A stretch of DNA of 64,000 nt from Candidatus Leptovillus affinis (lineage in GTDB: Bacteria; Chloroflexota; Anaerolineae; Promineifilales; Promineifilaceae): the NCBI GenBank assembly GCA_016705235.1, contig JADIYP010000007.1, forward strand, positions 186,001-250,000, given 5' to 3'. Shown here in pieces: positions 1 through 8,126 of this stretch (position 1 is the stretch's first letter; every line of letters starts with the position of its first letter). Position numbers and translations under genes: made by a program. The notes under the pieces were generated by a model. The model did not search any database. It had not been told where the DNA came from and saw nothing but the letters and a program-made list of their open reading frames with translations.

Positions 1-80
1 AAACCGCCAACTTGTTTTTGCATGGTTACCAGTCTTTATTTTTTAGTCTCCGGGTAATTACCGCTCTTTGGAAAAGTTTG

Positions 81-130
81 CTGGTTGGTTGGTTTTCAGC
101 CAACAAACTAACTATCAAACCAACCAACGG
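81..130. repeat. GGTT/AACC imperfect inverted repeat
   Basis: A run of GGTT words (near 83-95) faces a run of AACC words (near 116-128), so the transcript could fold into a hairpin just upstream of the first gene. Bases 1-170 hold no convincing gene: the long in-frame extension upstream of 171 passes through this repeat and has no recognisable protein similarity. Confidence 0.5.
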
Positions 131-170
131 CTTGGTAGTTACGTCCCTAATCTCTAATATCAATAACACC

Positions 171-695
171 ATGAAACGAATCGTTGAAATCTACCCCTAT
201 AACCCGGCCTGGGCGGCTGATTATGCAGCGGAGGCGGCGCGGTTGATACCAGTTTTCGGCCATCATCTCCTGGCTATCCATCACATCGGCAGCACGGCCG
301 TGCCCGGCCTGCTCGCCAAACCAACCATCGACATCCTGCCCGTTGTAGACGACATCAGCCAGATCGACGCGCTAAACCCGCCAATGGCGGCGCTGGGTTA
401 CATTGCCAAAGGGGAAAACGGCATCCCTGGCCGCCGCTATTTTCGCAAAGGCAGCGATGCCAACCACACTCACCACATCCACGTTTTTCAGGCCGGTCGG
501 CCGGAGATCGCTGATCATCTGAACTTTCGTGATTATTTGCGCGCCCACCCAGACGAAGCGGTCGCATACGGCCGTCTCAAAACCACCCTCGCCGCTCAAT
601 TCCGCGCCGACCCACCGGCCTACACCAACGCCAAAGCCGAATTTATCGCCGAGATTTTACGGCGGGCTGCCGCCTGGAAAACCCAACCCCTATGA
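171..695 (+). CDS. GrpB-like (UPF0157) nucleotidyltransferase-fold protein
   Basis: A 174-residue protein of the GrpB/UPF0157 family, predicted to adopt the nucleotidyltransferase fold; its substrate is unknown. The family signature GSTAVPGLLAKPTIDI lies at residues 40-55, and HTHHIHVF follows in the middle of the protein. The open frame extends upstream to 12, but the ATG at 171 gives the usual family length and the usual N-terminus (MKRIVEIYPYNPAW), so I use it. The stop overlaps the ATG of the next gene (ATGA), so the two are probably translated together. Confidence 0.85.
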   Translation: MKRIVEIYPYNPAWAADYAAEAARLIPVFGHHLLAIHHIGSTAVPGLLAKPTIDILPVVDDISQIDALNPPMAALGYIAKGENGIPGRRYFRKGSDANHTHHIHVFQAGRPEIADHLNFRDYLRAHPDEAVAYGRLKTTLAAQFRADPPAYTNAKAEFIAEILRRAAAWKTQPL

Positions 696-1210
696 CCCAG
701 CTAGAAACCCCGCGTCTGCGCCTGCTGGCTCTGTCTGAGGCCCAATTGCAGGCGATTGACAACGATCCTGACTTGCTAAATGTTTTTTTGCCCGTAACCA
801 TTCTGCCATCTGTTTTTAACCCCATCGTGGCGCGAGCGATCCGCGCCAAACTGGCTAAAATGCGCCTCGCCAACCGCCGCGACCACGACTGGTTTACCTA
901 TTGGCTCATTATTCGCAAAGATGAAGAGATGGGCATCGGGTTGGTGGGCTTTAAGGGCAAACCAAACGGCCGTGCCGAGGTAGAAATTGGTTATGGCATA
1001 GCGCCAGAACAACAAGGCCAGGGCTACATGACCGAAGCGGCCAGGGTTTTGGTGAATTGGGCGCTGGCCCAACCCGCCTGCAGCACAGTTACTGCCTGGA
1101 CCGAAAAGTTTAACATTCCCTCGCACCGCGTATTGGAAAAAATTGGCATGGTGCGCGGCAGCGAAGAAAACAACAAATACTACTGGTATAAAAAGGGCGG
1201 CGGCGGATAA
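692..1210 (+). CDS. GNAT family N-acetyltransferase (RimJ/RimL type)
   Basis: A 172-residue acetyltransferase of the RimJ/RimL-like GNAT branch, expected to move an acetyl group from acetyl-CoA to an amine or protein N-terminus. The start has the typical LETPRLRLL; the acetyl-CoA pyrophosphate loop is QQGQGYMTEA at about 107-116; the C-terminal part (FNIPSHRVLEKIGM) matches the usual N..S..V.EK.GF motif. The ATG overlaps the stop of the GrpB-like gene by ATGA. Substrate cannot be read from the sequence. Confidence 0.88.
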   Translation: MTQLETPRLRLLALSEAQLQAIDNDPDLLNVFLPVTILPSVFNPIVARAIRAKLAKMRLANRRDHDWFTYWLIIRKDEEMGIGLVGFKGKPNGRAEVEIGYGIAPEQQGQGYMTEAARVLVNWALAQPACSTVTAWTEKFNIPSHRVLEKIGMVRGSEENNKYYWYKKGGGG

Positions 1211-1347
1211 ATGGATGAAATTTTGGCCGTCCGGTGGATAATTTAGCCGGGCAGCGCGCCAGATAAAACCCCAAAGCGATCAGTGGACGAAAATCCGTCA
1301 TGGTGTCAAAATAAGGCCATCAAACAATCACCCCAACGAGGAGAAAC

Positions 1348-1800
1348 ATGTCGAAAGCAAAATATTCTGGAAAAAGCCAGGCGGCTAAAAAAGCGCCTAA
1401 CAAAAACGGTAATTCCTATGCCAAGAAAAACGGCGCAGGCACAAAAACGGCCGTTACCAAAACGCGCAAACCATACCTCACCGCTGCCCTGGCCCTGATT
1501 CTGGTCGTCAACATCGTCTTCACCATCCTACTATTCAACGAAAAACGAGTCCTGGGCATGGCCTTCGCCGACGTGCCCTGGTACGCCTGGGTCATGATCC
1601 TCACCAACGTGATCAACGTCGTCGCCGCCGGCGCTTTGTGGTATTGGAAAAAATGGGGCCTTTATCTATACATCGCGTCGGCCGCCGCCAGCACCCTCAT
1701 CATGCTGCTGGCCGGCATGATCGGCGTGGGTTTCAGCGCCCTGGCCCCCGCCGCCATCATCGCCTATCTGATCAGCCTGAATTGGAAGCAGTTCGAGTAA
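1348..1800 (+). CDS. small membrane protein with basic N-terminus
   Basis: A 150-residue protein that I do not recognise. Residues 1-45 are rich in Lys, Asn and Ala and look disordered and positively charged. The rest carries about four hydrophobic segments, so it is an integral membrane protein with a cytoplasmic basic tail. A good ribosome binding site (GAGGAGAAAC) lies just before the ATG. It stands alone, followed by a hairpin repeat. Confidence 0.75.
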   Translation: MSKAKYSGKSQAAKKAPNKNGNSYAKKNGAGTKTAVTKTRKPYLTAALALILVVNIVFTILLFNEKRVLGMAFADVPWYAWVMILTNVINVVAAGALWYWKKWGLYLYIASAAASTLIMLLAGMIGVGFSALAPAAIIAYLISLNWKQFE

Positions 1801-1804
1801 ATGA

Positions 1805-1840
1805 GCAAGATTGGTCCAATCTTGCAGATTGGACCAATCT
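1805..1840. repeat. AGATTGG/CCAATCT hairpin repeat, copy 1
   Basis: A 36-base element in which AGATTGGTCCAATCT and AGATTGGACCAATCT follow each other, each nearly self-complementary. The same element recurs at 6318-6353 and 62513-62544 (arms swapped), with a half copy at 12522-12537. It lies directly after a stop codon and may act as a transcript-end hairpin; it has no U-tract. Confidence 0.8.
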
Positions 1841-1928
1841 AAAACGGCCAGCTTATGAGCGCATAATCGCGCAGCCTGCATTTAGCGGCGGCTGACGCCC
1901 TTCTTTAAAATTAGCCATAAGGCCCTGC

Positions 1929-2846
1929 ATGAGCGGACACACCAACAACGTTACTTTAATCGACAACCAGGGATGGGACGGCCGTATCCTGGTTTTGGCG
2001 AATGACGCGTTGGTGCAAACGTTCATCATCCTAACCGACCGCTTTGTGGTCCTGATCGATACGATGATCAATGCGGCAACGGCCGTTTCCCTCCTGCAAC
2101 ACGCCCGCCCCCACCTCGCCAATCGCCAACTCCTGGTCATCAACACCCACGCCGACTACGACCACGCCTGGGGCAACCAGGTCTTCGCTGGCCCAACCGC
2201 CCAGCACCCGGCCCCCATCATCGGCCGCCGCCGCTGCGCCGACATCCTGCGCAGCCCCGAATCGGCCGACACCCTGGCGCAAATGGTCGCCCATGAACCA
2301 GACATCTTCAATCACGTCATTCTCACCCCGCCCACCATCCTGTTCGATGAGCAGCTTACCCTGGACGGCGGCGACCTGACTCTGGAACTGTTCGCCACCC
2401 CCGGCCACACGCCCGACCACCTGTCTCTTTACATCCCGGAAATCGACACCCTCTTCGCCGCCGACGCCGCCGAACTGCCTTACCCCATGGCCCGCACAAC
2501 GGCCGGGCTGCCCGCCATGCGCCAATCGCTGGCCAAACTGGCCGCCTACCACGCCGGACGCGTGTTTTACTGCCACGCCCCCGTGACCACAGATGGGCAG
2601 CTCCTTCAAGACAACATCGCCTATTTCGACAAAATTGAGCAAGCCTGTCAGGCGGCGCTGGCAGCGGACACGGCCGTATCCTGGCCGTCCATCACCGACG
2701 CCGACTTGATCGCCGCCGTTGGTTTACCGTACAATGAAGCCGTTCCCACTGCGGAACACTGGCATTCCGTCCACGAGTATTACCAGACCAAAGGCCATGC
2801 CCATCAACTTCGCGCCATGTTGGAACACCTGACCGGGCCATCATAG
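1929..2846 (+). CDS. metallo-beta-lactamase fold hydrolase
   Basis: A 305-residue MBL-fold metallohydrolase. The metal motif is HADYDH at 74-79, with Asp in place of the second His of classic HxHxDH, a variant seen in other family members. A second ligand motif is ATPGHTPDHLSLY in the middle, and further Asp and His ligands follow (FAADAAE, FYCHAP). The substrate is unknown. It sits 27 bases upstream of a second, only distantly similar MBL gene, so both are probably in one transcript. Confidence 0.87.
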   Translation: MSGHTNNVTLIDNQGWDGRILVLANDALVQTFIILTDRFVVLIDTMINAATAVSLLQHARPHLANRQLLVINTHADYDHAWGNQVFAGPTAQHPAPIIGRRRCADILRSPESADTLAQMVAHEPDIFNHVILTPPTILFDEQLTLDGGDLTLELFATPGHTPDHLSLYIPEIDTLFAADAAELPYPMARTTAGLPAMRQSLAKLAAYHAGRVFYCHAPVTTDGQLLQDNIAYFDKIEQACQAALAADTAVSWPSITDADLIAAVGLPYNEAVPTAEHWHSVHEYYQTKGHAHQLRAMLEHLTGPS

Positions 2847-2873
2847 CCTGTTCCACCTGACGCCCCGTTAAAA

Positions 2874-3857
2874 ATGGAACCAATCCGCCTAGAACTCCCA
2901 ACCGGCCTCGATGTGGGACCGGTTAACGTGTACCTTTTTCGCCAGCCGGAGCCGGTGCTGGTGGATGCCGGAATTCGCTCTGCCGACAGTTGGGAAGCGC
3001 TGCAATTTGGCCTGGCCGAACACAACCTCACGGTGATGGACATCTCGCGGGTCATCATCACCCACCCCCACGTCGATCATTTTGGGCAGGCCGGCACCAT
3101 CGCCGCCCACAGCGACGCCGACATCTGGATTTGTGATCTGGGCGCCGCCTGGCTGACCGATTCGGCCGAAATGTGGCAGCAGCGCCTCGATTATTACCGG
3201 CAAGACTTTTTAACCAGCGTCGGTTTCGATCAGGCAACCATCAACCTGATCACCGGCGGCATGAAGGCCATCGCCGACCAAAGCGACCCGATTCCGCCGG
3301 GGCGCGTGCATACCTTTGCCCCGGACGGCCGTCTCCAAATGGGTGGCCTCACCTGGCAAGTCATTCACACGCCGGGGCACAGCAGCGCCCAAACTTGCTT
3401 CTACCAGCCCGACACACAACAGCTTTTATCCGCCGACCATTTGCTGCAAACGACGCCGACGCCGGTGGTGGAACGGCCGTTATCCGCCCAAGATCGCCTT
3501 CCTGCCCTGCCCCAATTCATGCAGTCGCTCGACCGGGTGGCGGCGCTGGACATAGAAGCGGTGTATCCGGGTCATGGACGGCCGTTTGGTTCCCGCTTCA
3601 ATCTTGACCACCACGCCGTCATCCAAAAACAATGCGAGCGCATCCAGCAGCGTAAAGCGGAATGCTTGCAACACATTCGGGGCGGTTTCCATACGCCTGC
3701 CGACCTCGTCGATAAACTCTACGCCCACCATCCGCCCCAATTCCGCTTCGCCGGCCTCTGGATGCTCATCGGCTATCTGGACCTGCTTCTCGCCGATGGC
3801 GCCATCCGGCAAGAAACCATTGCCGGCGTGTGGCACTACTTCCCAACGGAAGGCTAA
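2874..3857 (+). CDS. metallo-beta-lactamase fold hydrolase
   Basis: A 327-residue MBL-fold hydrolase with the classic HPHVDH motif at 64-69, then HTPGHSSAQTCFY, SADHLL and YPGHGRPF, which supply the remaining zinc ligands. The C-terminal 90 residues form a helical/winged extension like that of the glyoxalase II-like and LACTB2-like branches. It could act on thioesters or other esters; the exact substrate is not visible. It is the second gene of a two-gene MBL unit. Confidence 0.87.
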   Translation: MEPIRLELPTGLDVGPVNVYLFRQPEPVLVDAGIRSADSWEALQFGLAEHNLTVMDISRVIITHPHVDHFGQAGTIAAHSDADIWICDLGAAWLTDSAEMWQQRLDYYRQDFLTSVGFDQATINLITGGMKAIADQSDPIPPGRVHTFAPDGRLQMGGLTWQVIHTPGHSSAQTCFYQPDTQQLLSADHLLQTTPTPVVERPLSAQDRLPALPQFMQSLDRVAALDIEAVYPGHGRPFGSRFNLDHHAVIQKQCERIQQRKAECLQHIRGGFHTPADLVDKLYAHHPPQFRFAGLWMLIGYLDLLLADGAIRQETIAGVWHYFPTEG

Positions 3858-3922
3858 AGATTAAAGACCCTAAAGGTTCGTTCAAACATAAGTTTGGACT
3901 TTAGGAGACTGGAGATTAGTGT

Positions 3923-3980
3923 GTAGCCGCGGTATCCTTACCGCGCTCTGGAAAATACGCGGTAAGGATACCGCGGCTAC
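3923..3980. repeat. perfect 23-bp inverted repeat (GTAGCCGCGG core)
   Basis: Arms of 23 bases at 3923-3945 and 3958-3980 are perfectly complementary around a 12-base loop. The arm sequence (GTAGCCGCGGTATCC...) is the internal part of the MITE-like element found at 12815 and 58103, but the terminal CTAGCAG repeats are missing here. Confidence 0.85.
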
Positions 3981-3995
3981 GAGGCTAAAGATTAA

Positions 3996-4055
3996 AGACC
4001 CCAAGGGTTTAAGACCCAGATAACCCGACTCCTCATGAGCAAACCCTTAGGGTCT
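3996..4055. repeat. GACCCYAAGGGTTT hairpin repeat
   Basis: Inverted repeat with a left arm GACCCCAAGGGTTTAAG and a right arm GCAAACCCTTAGGGTCTA. Related copies lie at 32169-32227 and 41899-41957, and a triplet at 28609-28815. The region 3858-4078 holds this and the preceding repeat and no gene. Confidence 0.8.
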
Positions 4056-4078
4056 ACATAGATACTTTCAATTTTCAA

Positions 4079-4579
4079 ATGACAAAACTACATTTTCCCA
4101 CCCCCGAACAACTCCAAACCCTGCCAATCCTATTTCAAGGCGTCGTACCGGCTGACTATCTGGACGTCATGGGGCACATGAACGTGCGCTACTACCTGGC
4201 CTTGTTCGACCAGGCAGCCTGGACATTCTTTGAGCAGTTTGGCATGGACCAGACCTATTACGATTCCAAACAAGGCGGCGCATTCGCCCTCCAGCACTTC
4301 ATCAACTACCGCGCCGAAGTCCACCAAAACGACCGGCTCACTATTTACGGCCGTATGATCGGCCGCTCCGCCAAGCGCGTCCACTTCATGCTCTTCATGG
4401 TTAACGAAACCCAGGGCAAACTCGCCGCCACGCTGGAAGACATGGGCGCCCACGCCGATTTGGACCAACGTCGCACGTCCCCCTTCCCACCCGCCATCGC
4501 CGCCCAAATCGACGCTCTGATAGCGCAGCACAACCAACTTCATTGGCCAGCGCCCCTATGTGGGGTGATAAATCCGTGA
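4079..4579 (+). CDS. acyl-CoA thioesterase, hotdog fold (4HBT)
   Basis: A 166-residue hotdog-fold thioesterase, expected to hydrolyse acyl-CoA to free acid and CoA. The region DYLDVMGHMNVRYYL at 26-40 is the characteristic catalytic segment, with an acidic residue and GHMNV. It heads a run of acyl-CoA genes (ligase, CoA-transferase, dehydrogenase), which supports a role in fatty-acid turnover. No SD is obvious before the ATG, but the length and N-terminus fit the family. Confidence 0.85.
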   Translation: MTKLHFPTPEQLQTLPILFQGVVPADYLDVMGHMNVRYYLALFDQAAWTFFEQFGMDQTYYDSKQGGAFALQHFINYRAEVHQNDRLTIYGRMIGRSAKRVHFMLFMVNETQGKLAATLEDMGAHADLDQRRTSPFPPAIAAQIDALIAQHNQLHWPAPLCGVINP

Positions 4580-4640
4580 GGCGTGAAGCGTGAGGACGTG
4601 ATACGCCACCCCACGTATCACGTATCACGCATCACGCAGC
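4575..4640. repeat. (GTGATGC)n-type heptad hairpin
   Basis: Direct words of GTGA(A/T/G)GC on the left face TCACGCATC-type words on the right, forming a long imperfect hairpin between the thioesterase and the ligase. Five more loci of this family lie at 10833, 11867, 50108, 52138 and 52640. Confidence 0.85.
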
Positions 4641-4666
4641 GCACAAGTCAAATAGGAGAAAATGAT

Positions 4667-6295
4667 ATGCAAGGTTTAATGATGAATTACCAGTTGACAA
4701 TGGATCGCATTCTGGAATATGCCAACCGCATGTTCCCCCACAAGCAGATATCCACCATGCTGCCCAATGGGTCCATGCACCGCTACACCTACGCCGACAT
4801 GTACAAGCGCGTCAAGCGCCTGTCGAAAGCGTTGGTCAAATTGGGCATCGAACCAGGCGACCGTGTGGGAACCTTCGCCTGGAACCATTACCAGCACATG
4901 GAACTCTATTACGCCATCCCCGGCGCCGGCGCAGTCTGCCACACCCTCAACATCCGCCTTTTCCCCGAACAGCTCTCCTACATCGTCGATCATGCCGAAG
5001 ATCAGGTTGTTTTTATCGACGCGACCCTGCTGCCGCTTTACGAGCGCGTCGCCCACCAGATTACCAGCGTTAAGCATTACGTCTTGCTCAATGCGCCCAA
5101 AGGCACAGAAACCAAACTGCGCAACGTCCTTTACTACGAAGACCTGATCGCCGACTCCGACGATGATTTCGCGTGGCTCTCCACCGATGAGAACATGGCC
5201 ATGGGCCTCTGTTACACCAGCGGCACCACCGGCCATCCCAAAGGCGCGCTCTACAGCCACCGTTCCATGTACCTGCACACCCTGGGCGAAAATCAGGCCG
5301 CCGCCCTGGGCATGCGCGAATCGGACGTGGTGCTGCCCGTTGTGCCGCAGTTCCATGCCATGGCCTGGGGGCTGCCCTACGCCTGCGCCATGGCCGGCTC
5401 CGATGTAGTCATGCCTGGGCCGCACCTGAAGCCAGAACCATTGGCCATGATGATCGAGCAGGAAAAAGTCACCATCGCCGCCGGCGTGCCCACTATCTGG
5501 ACGGCGCTGTACCACGAGCTAAAACAAAACCCGCGCGATATTACCAGCCTGCGCGCTCTCATCGTGGGCGGCTCGGCGATGCCGCGCTCGCTCATCAAAG
5601 CCTTCGAGAGCGAGTTAGGCGTAAGCGTGCTGCACGCCTGGGGCATGACGGAATTGTCGCCGCTGGGCACCGTCTCTATTCTGCAAGGCCATCACGAAGC
5701 GCTGTCCGATGAAGAAAAATGGGACATCAAGGCTAAACAAGGGTACCCCATTTGCGGCGTGGAAATGCGCATTGTGGACGCCGTGGGCAAAGAGCTGCCC
5801 TGGGATGGCAAACAGATGGGCGAATTGCAGGTGCGCGGCCCGTGGATTATCAGCCAATACTTCAAACGGGACGTGACGGATGATTACATGACCGACGATG
5901 GTTGGTTCCGCACCGGCGACGTGTCCACGATTGACCCGCACGGCATTATGACCATTACCGACCGCACCAAAGACCTGGTGAAAAGCGGCGGCGAGTGGAT
6001 TTCATCGGTGGAGCTGGAAAATGTGCTGATGGGCCATCCCAAAGTGATGGAAGCGGCCGTGATTGCCATCCCGGATGATAAGTGGGCGGAACGGCCGTTA
6101 GCCGCCGTCGTCCCCACCAAAGATGGCTACGACGTAACCGCCGACGAACTCAAAGCCTACCTGGCCACCAAAGTCGCCAAATTCTGGATTCCTGAAGACT
6201 TCGTCTTCATCACCGAAATTCCCAAAACCAGCGTGGGCAAATTCAGCAAAGCCACCCTGCGCAAAATGTACGCCGATGGCCACCTGACGATCTAA
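4667..6295 (+). CDS. long/medium-chain fatty acid-CoA ligase
   Basis: A 542-residue acyl-activating enzyme of the ANL superfamily that makes acyl-CoA from a fatty acid, ATP and CoA. The phosphate loop YTSGTTGHPKGALYSHRS is near residue 182, the adenylate motif GWFRTGD and hinge RTKDLVKSGGEWISSVELE follow, and the catalytic lysine lies in PKTSVGKFSKATLRK near 520-534. The frame is open upstream to 4583 through a repeat; the ATG at 4667 has AGGAG a few bases upstream and gives the family length. It resembles the FadD/AlkK group; chain length is not readable. Confidence 0.92.
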   Translation: MQGLMMNYQLTMDRILEYANRMFPHKQISTMLPNGSMHRYTYADMYKRVKRLSKALVKLGIEPGDRVGTFAWNHYQHMELYYAIPGAGAVCHTLNIRLFPEQLSYIVDHAEDQVVFIDATLLPLYERVAHQITSVKHYVLLNAPKGTETKLRNVLYYEDLIADSDDDFAWLSTDENMAMGLCYTSGTTGHPKGALYSHRSMYLHTLGENQAAALGMRESDVVLPVVPQFHAMAWGLPYACAMAGSDVVMPGPHLKPEPLAMMIEQEKVTIAAGVPTIWTALYHELKQNPRDITSLRALIVGGSAMPRSLIKAFESELGVSVLHAWGMTELSPLGTVSILQGHHEALSDEEKWDIKAKQGYPICGVEMRIVDAVGKELPWDGKQMGELQVRGPWIISQYFKRDVTDDYMTDDGWFRTGDVSTIDPHGIMTITDRTKDLVKSGGEWISSVELENVLMGHPKVMEAAVIAIPDDKWAERPLAAVVPTKDGYDVTADELKAYLATKVAKFWIPEDFVFITEIPKTSVGKFSKATLRKMYADGHLTI

Positions 6296-6317
6296 ATAAT
6301 TCCTCTGTTTTAGCGCA

Positions 6318-6353
6318 GCAAGATTGGTCCAATCTTGGAGATTGGACCAATCT
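6318..6353. repeat. AGATTGG/CCAATCT hairpin repeat, copy 2
   Basis: Second full copy of the element at 1805-1840, again just downstream of a stop codon and 17 bases before the next start codon. Confidence 0.8.
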
Positions 6354-6369
6354 CTGCCAACGCCAAACC

Positions 6370-7563
6370 ATGAACCAGCCCCTCTCCTCCCTCAAAATTC
6401 TCGACTTCTCCACCCTGCTGCCCGGCCCGTTTGCCACCATGCTGCTGGCCGACATGGGCGCAGACGTGGTGCGCGTGGAGGCGCCCCACCGCCCGGACAT
6501 GGTGCGCCTGATGCCACCCTTTGACGGTGATATTTCCGGCTGGCACGGCGTGTTGAATCGCAACAAGCGATCCATTGCGCTTGATTTGAAGAAGCCTGAA
6601 GCGGTAGAAATCATCAAACAGTTGGTAGCCGCAAATGGCGGCGGCTACGACATTGTGCTGGAGCAGTTTCGGCCCGGCGTGATGGCCCGGCTGGGGCTGG
6701 GCTACGACGACCTGAAAGCGGTGAACCCCGGCCTGATTTACTGCGCCGTCACCGGCTACGGCCAGACCGGCCCGTACAAAGACCGCGCCGGCCACGACAA
6801 CAACTATCTGGCCCTGTCCGGCCTGATGAGCCATTCCGGCCGCCGGGAAAGCGGCCCGCCGCCGTTGGGCGCGCAAATCGCCGACGTGGGCGGCGGCTCG
6901 TTGGGCGCGGTGATGGGGATTCTAACGGCCGTTATCCACCGCCATACCACCGGCCAGGGGCAATTGGTAGACGTAAGCATGTTGGACATGGCCGTCGCCT
7001 GGCAGGCCCACGTCGCCAGCCATTATCTGGTGGGCGACGACCCGCCGCAGCGCGAAGGCTGGATGCTCAACGGCGGCAGTTTTTACGATTATTACCAGAC
7101 ACAAGACGGCCGTTACCTCTCCGTGGGCAGTCTGGAACCCAAGTTCTGGCAGGGCTTTTGCCAGGCCATTGGCCGCCCCGACCTGATCGGGCGCGGCCTG
7201 GACCAGTCACCCGCCAACCAGCAGGCGGTGAAGGCGGAGATAGCGAATGAGATGGCGAAACGGCCGTTAGCCGAATGGACAACCCTATTTGCCAACCTTG
7301 ATGTCTGCGTGGAGCCGGTGCTGACCATCCCCGAAATGCTGCAACATCCCCAGGTGCAGGCGCGCGGGCTGGTGGTGGATGTGCCCATGCCAAACGGCCG
7401 TGCCCAAAAGCAAATCGGCAGCCCGCTCAAGTTTTCGGCAGGAGAAGCGAAATATCAGGGGGTGGGAACGGCCGTAGGCGCCCACACCGAGGACATTCTG
7501 CATGAATTGGGCTACGCCACAAACCAGATCGCGGCTTTGCGCTGCTCCGGTGCGCTTGGATAA
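6370..7563 (+). CDS. class III CoA-transferase (CaiB/BaiF family)
   Basis: A 397-residue CoA-transferase of family III, which swaps CoA between carboxylic acids through an aspartyl-CoA intermediate. The N-terminus LSSLKILDFSTLLPGPFATM is typical, and the catalytic Asp is most likely D172 in GAQIADVGGG. The length is normal. Its place between the acyl-CoA ligase and the acyl-CoA dehydrogenase points to fatty or branched-chain acid metabolism. It may act as a racemase (AMACR-like) instead of a transferase; sequence alone does not separate them. Confidence 0.9.
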   Translation: MNQPLSSLKILDFSTLLPGPFATMLLADMGADVVRVEAPHRPDMVRLMPPFDGDISGWHGVLNRNKRSIALDLKKPEAVEIIKQLVAANGGGYDIVLEQFRPGVMARLGLGYDDLKAVNPGLIYCAVTGYGQTGPYKDRAGHDNNYLALSGLMSHSGRRESGPPPLGAQIADVGGGSLGAVMGILTAVIHRHTTGQGQLVDVSMLDMAVAWQAHVASHYLVGDDPPQREGWMLNGGSFYDYYQTQDGRYLSVGSLEPKFWQGFCQAIGRPDLIGRGLDQSPANQQAVKAEIANEMAKRPLAEWTTLFANLDVCVEPVLTIPEMLQHPQVQARGLVVDVPMPNGRAQKQIGSPLKFSAGEAKYQGVGTAVGAHTEDILHELGYATNQIAALRCSGALG

Positions 7564-7584
7564 TAGCCGGGTTCACGGAGAAAG

Positions 7585-8060
7585 GCGGCGGGGCCGCCGG
7601 GGGGGGCGGGGGGGGGCGGGCGGGGGGGGCGGCCCGGGGGGGGGCCCCGGGGGGGGGGCCCGGGGGGCGGGCGGGGGGGCGGCGGGGGGCGGGCGGCGGC
7701 CGGGCGGGCGGGGCGGCGGGGGGGGGGGCCGGGGGCGGGGGGCGGGCGGGGGGGGGGGCCCCGGCCCCGGGGCGGGGCCGGGGGGCCCCGGGGGCCGCCG
7801 CCCCGGCCCCCCGGCCCCCCCAAACGGCCCGGGGGCGCCCCGGCGGCCCCCCCCCCGCCCCCCGGGGGGCCCCCCCGGCCCAGGGGCGGGGCCCCCGGCG
7901 GGGGTCGCCCCCCCCCGGGGGGGCGCCCCCCCCCCCCGGGGGGGCAGGGCCCCCGGGGGGGGTCGGGGGGGGGGGCCCCGGCCCCCTGGGGGGGGCGGGG
8001 GGACCCCCGCCCGGAGGGAAGGCCCCCGCGGCGGAGAGCCCCCCCCCCCGGGGCAAAAAA
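7585..8060. other. G/C-only low-complexity block, probable artefact
   Basis: About 475 bases contain almost only G and C, in long homopolymer runs on both strands. Flanking genes are normal. Long frames through it encode only Gly/Pro/Arg/Ala strings and are not genes. It may stand for a real hard-to-sequence hairpin whose bases were miscalled. The true sequence and length between the two flanking genes are therefore uncertain, and any promoter there cannot be read. Confidence 0.75.
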
Positions 8061-8080
8061 GGGGGCCGCGTCGTTTTCCT

Positions 8081-8102
8081 GCCGGGGTGTTTACGCCCCG
8101 GC
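8081..8102. other. GC-rich hairpin upstream of acyl-CoA dehydrogenase
   Basis: GCCGGGG and CCCCGGC form a 7-bp stem around an 8-base loop, 25 bases before the start codon. It borders the G/C-only block; the role is unknown. Confidence 0.5.
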
Positions 8103-8126
8103 AAACAGGCAAAAGAGGAGGAGCAC

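Noticed and set aside
4583..4666. Upstream start for the acyl-CoA ligase
   Set aside because: The extra residues are encoded by the heptad hairpin, and a good SD lies before ATG 4667.
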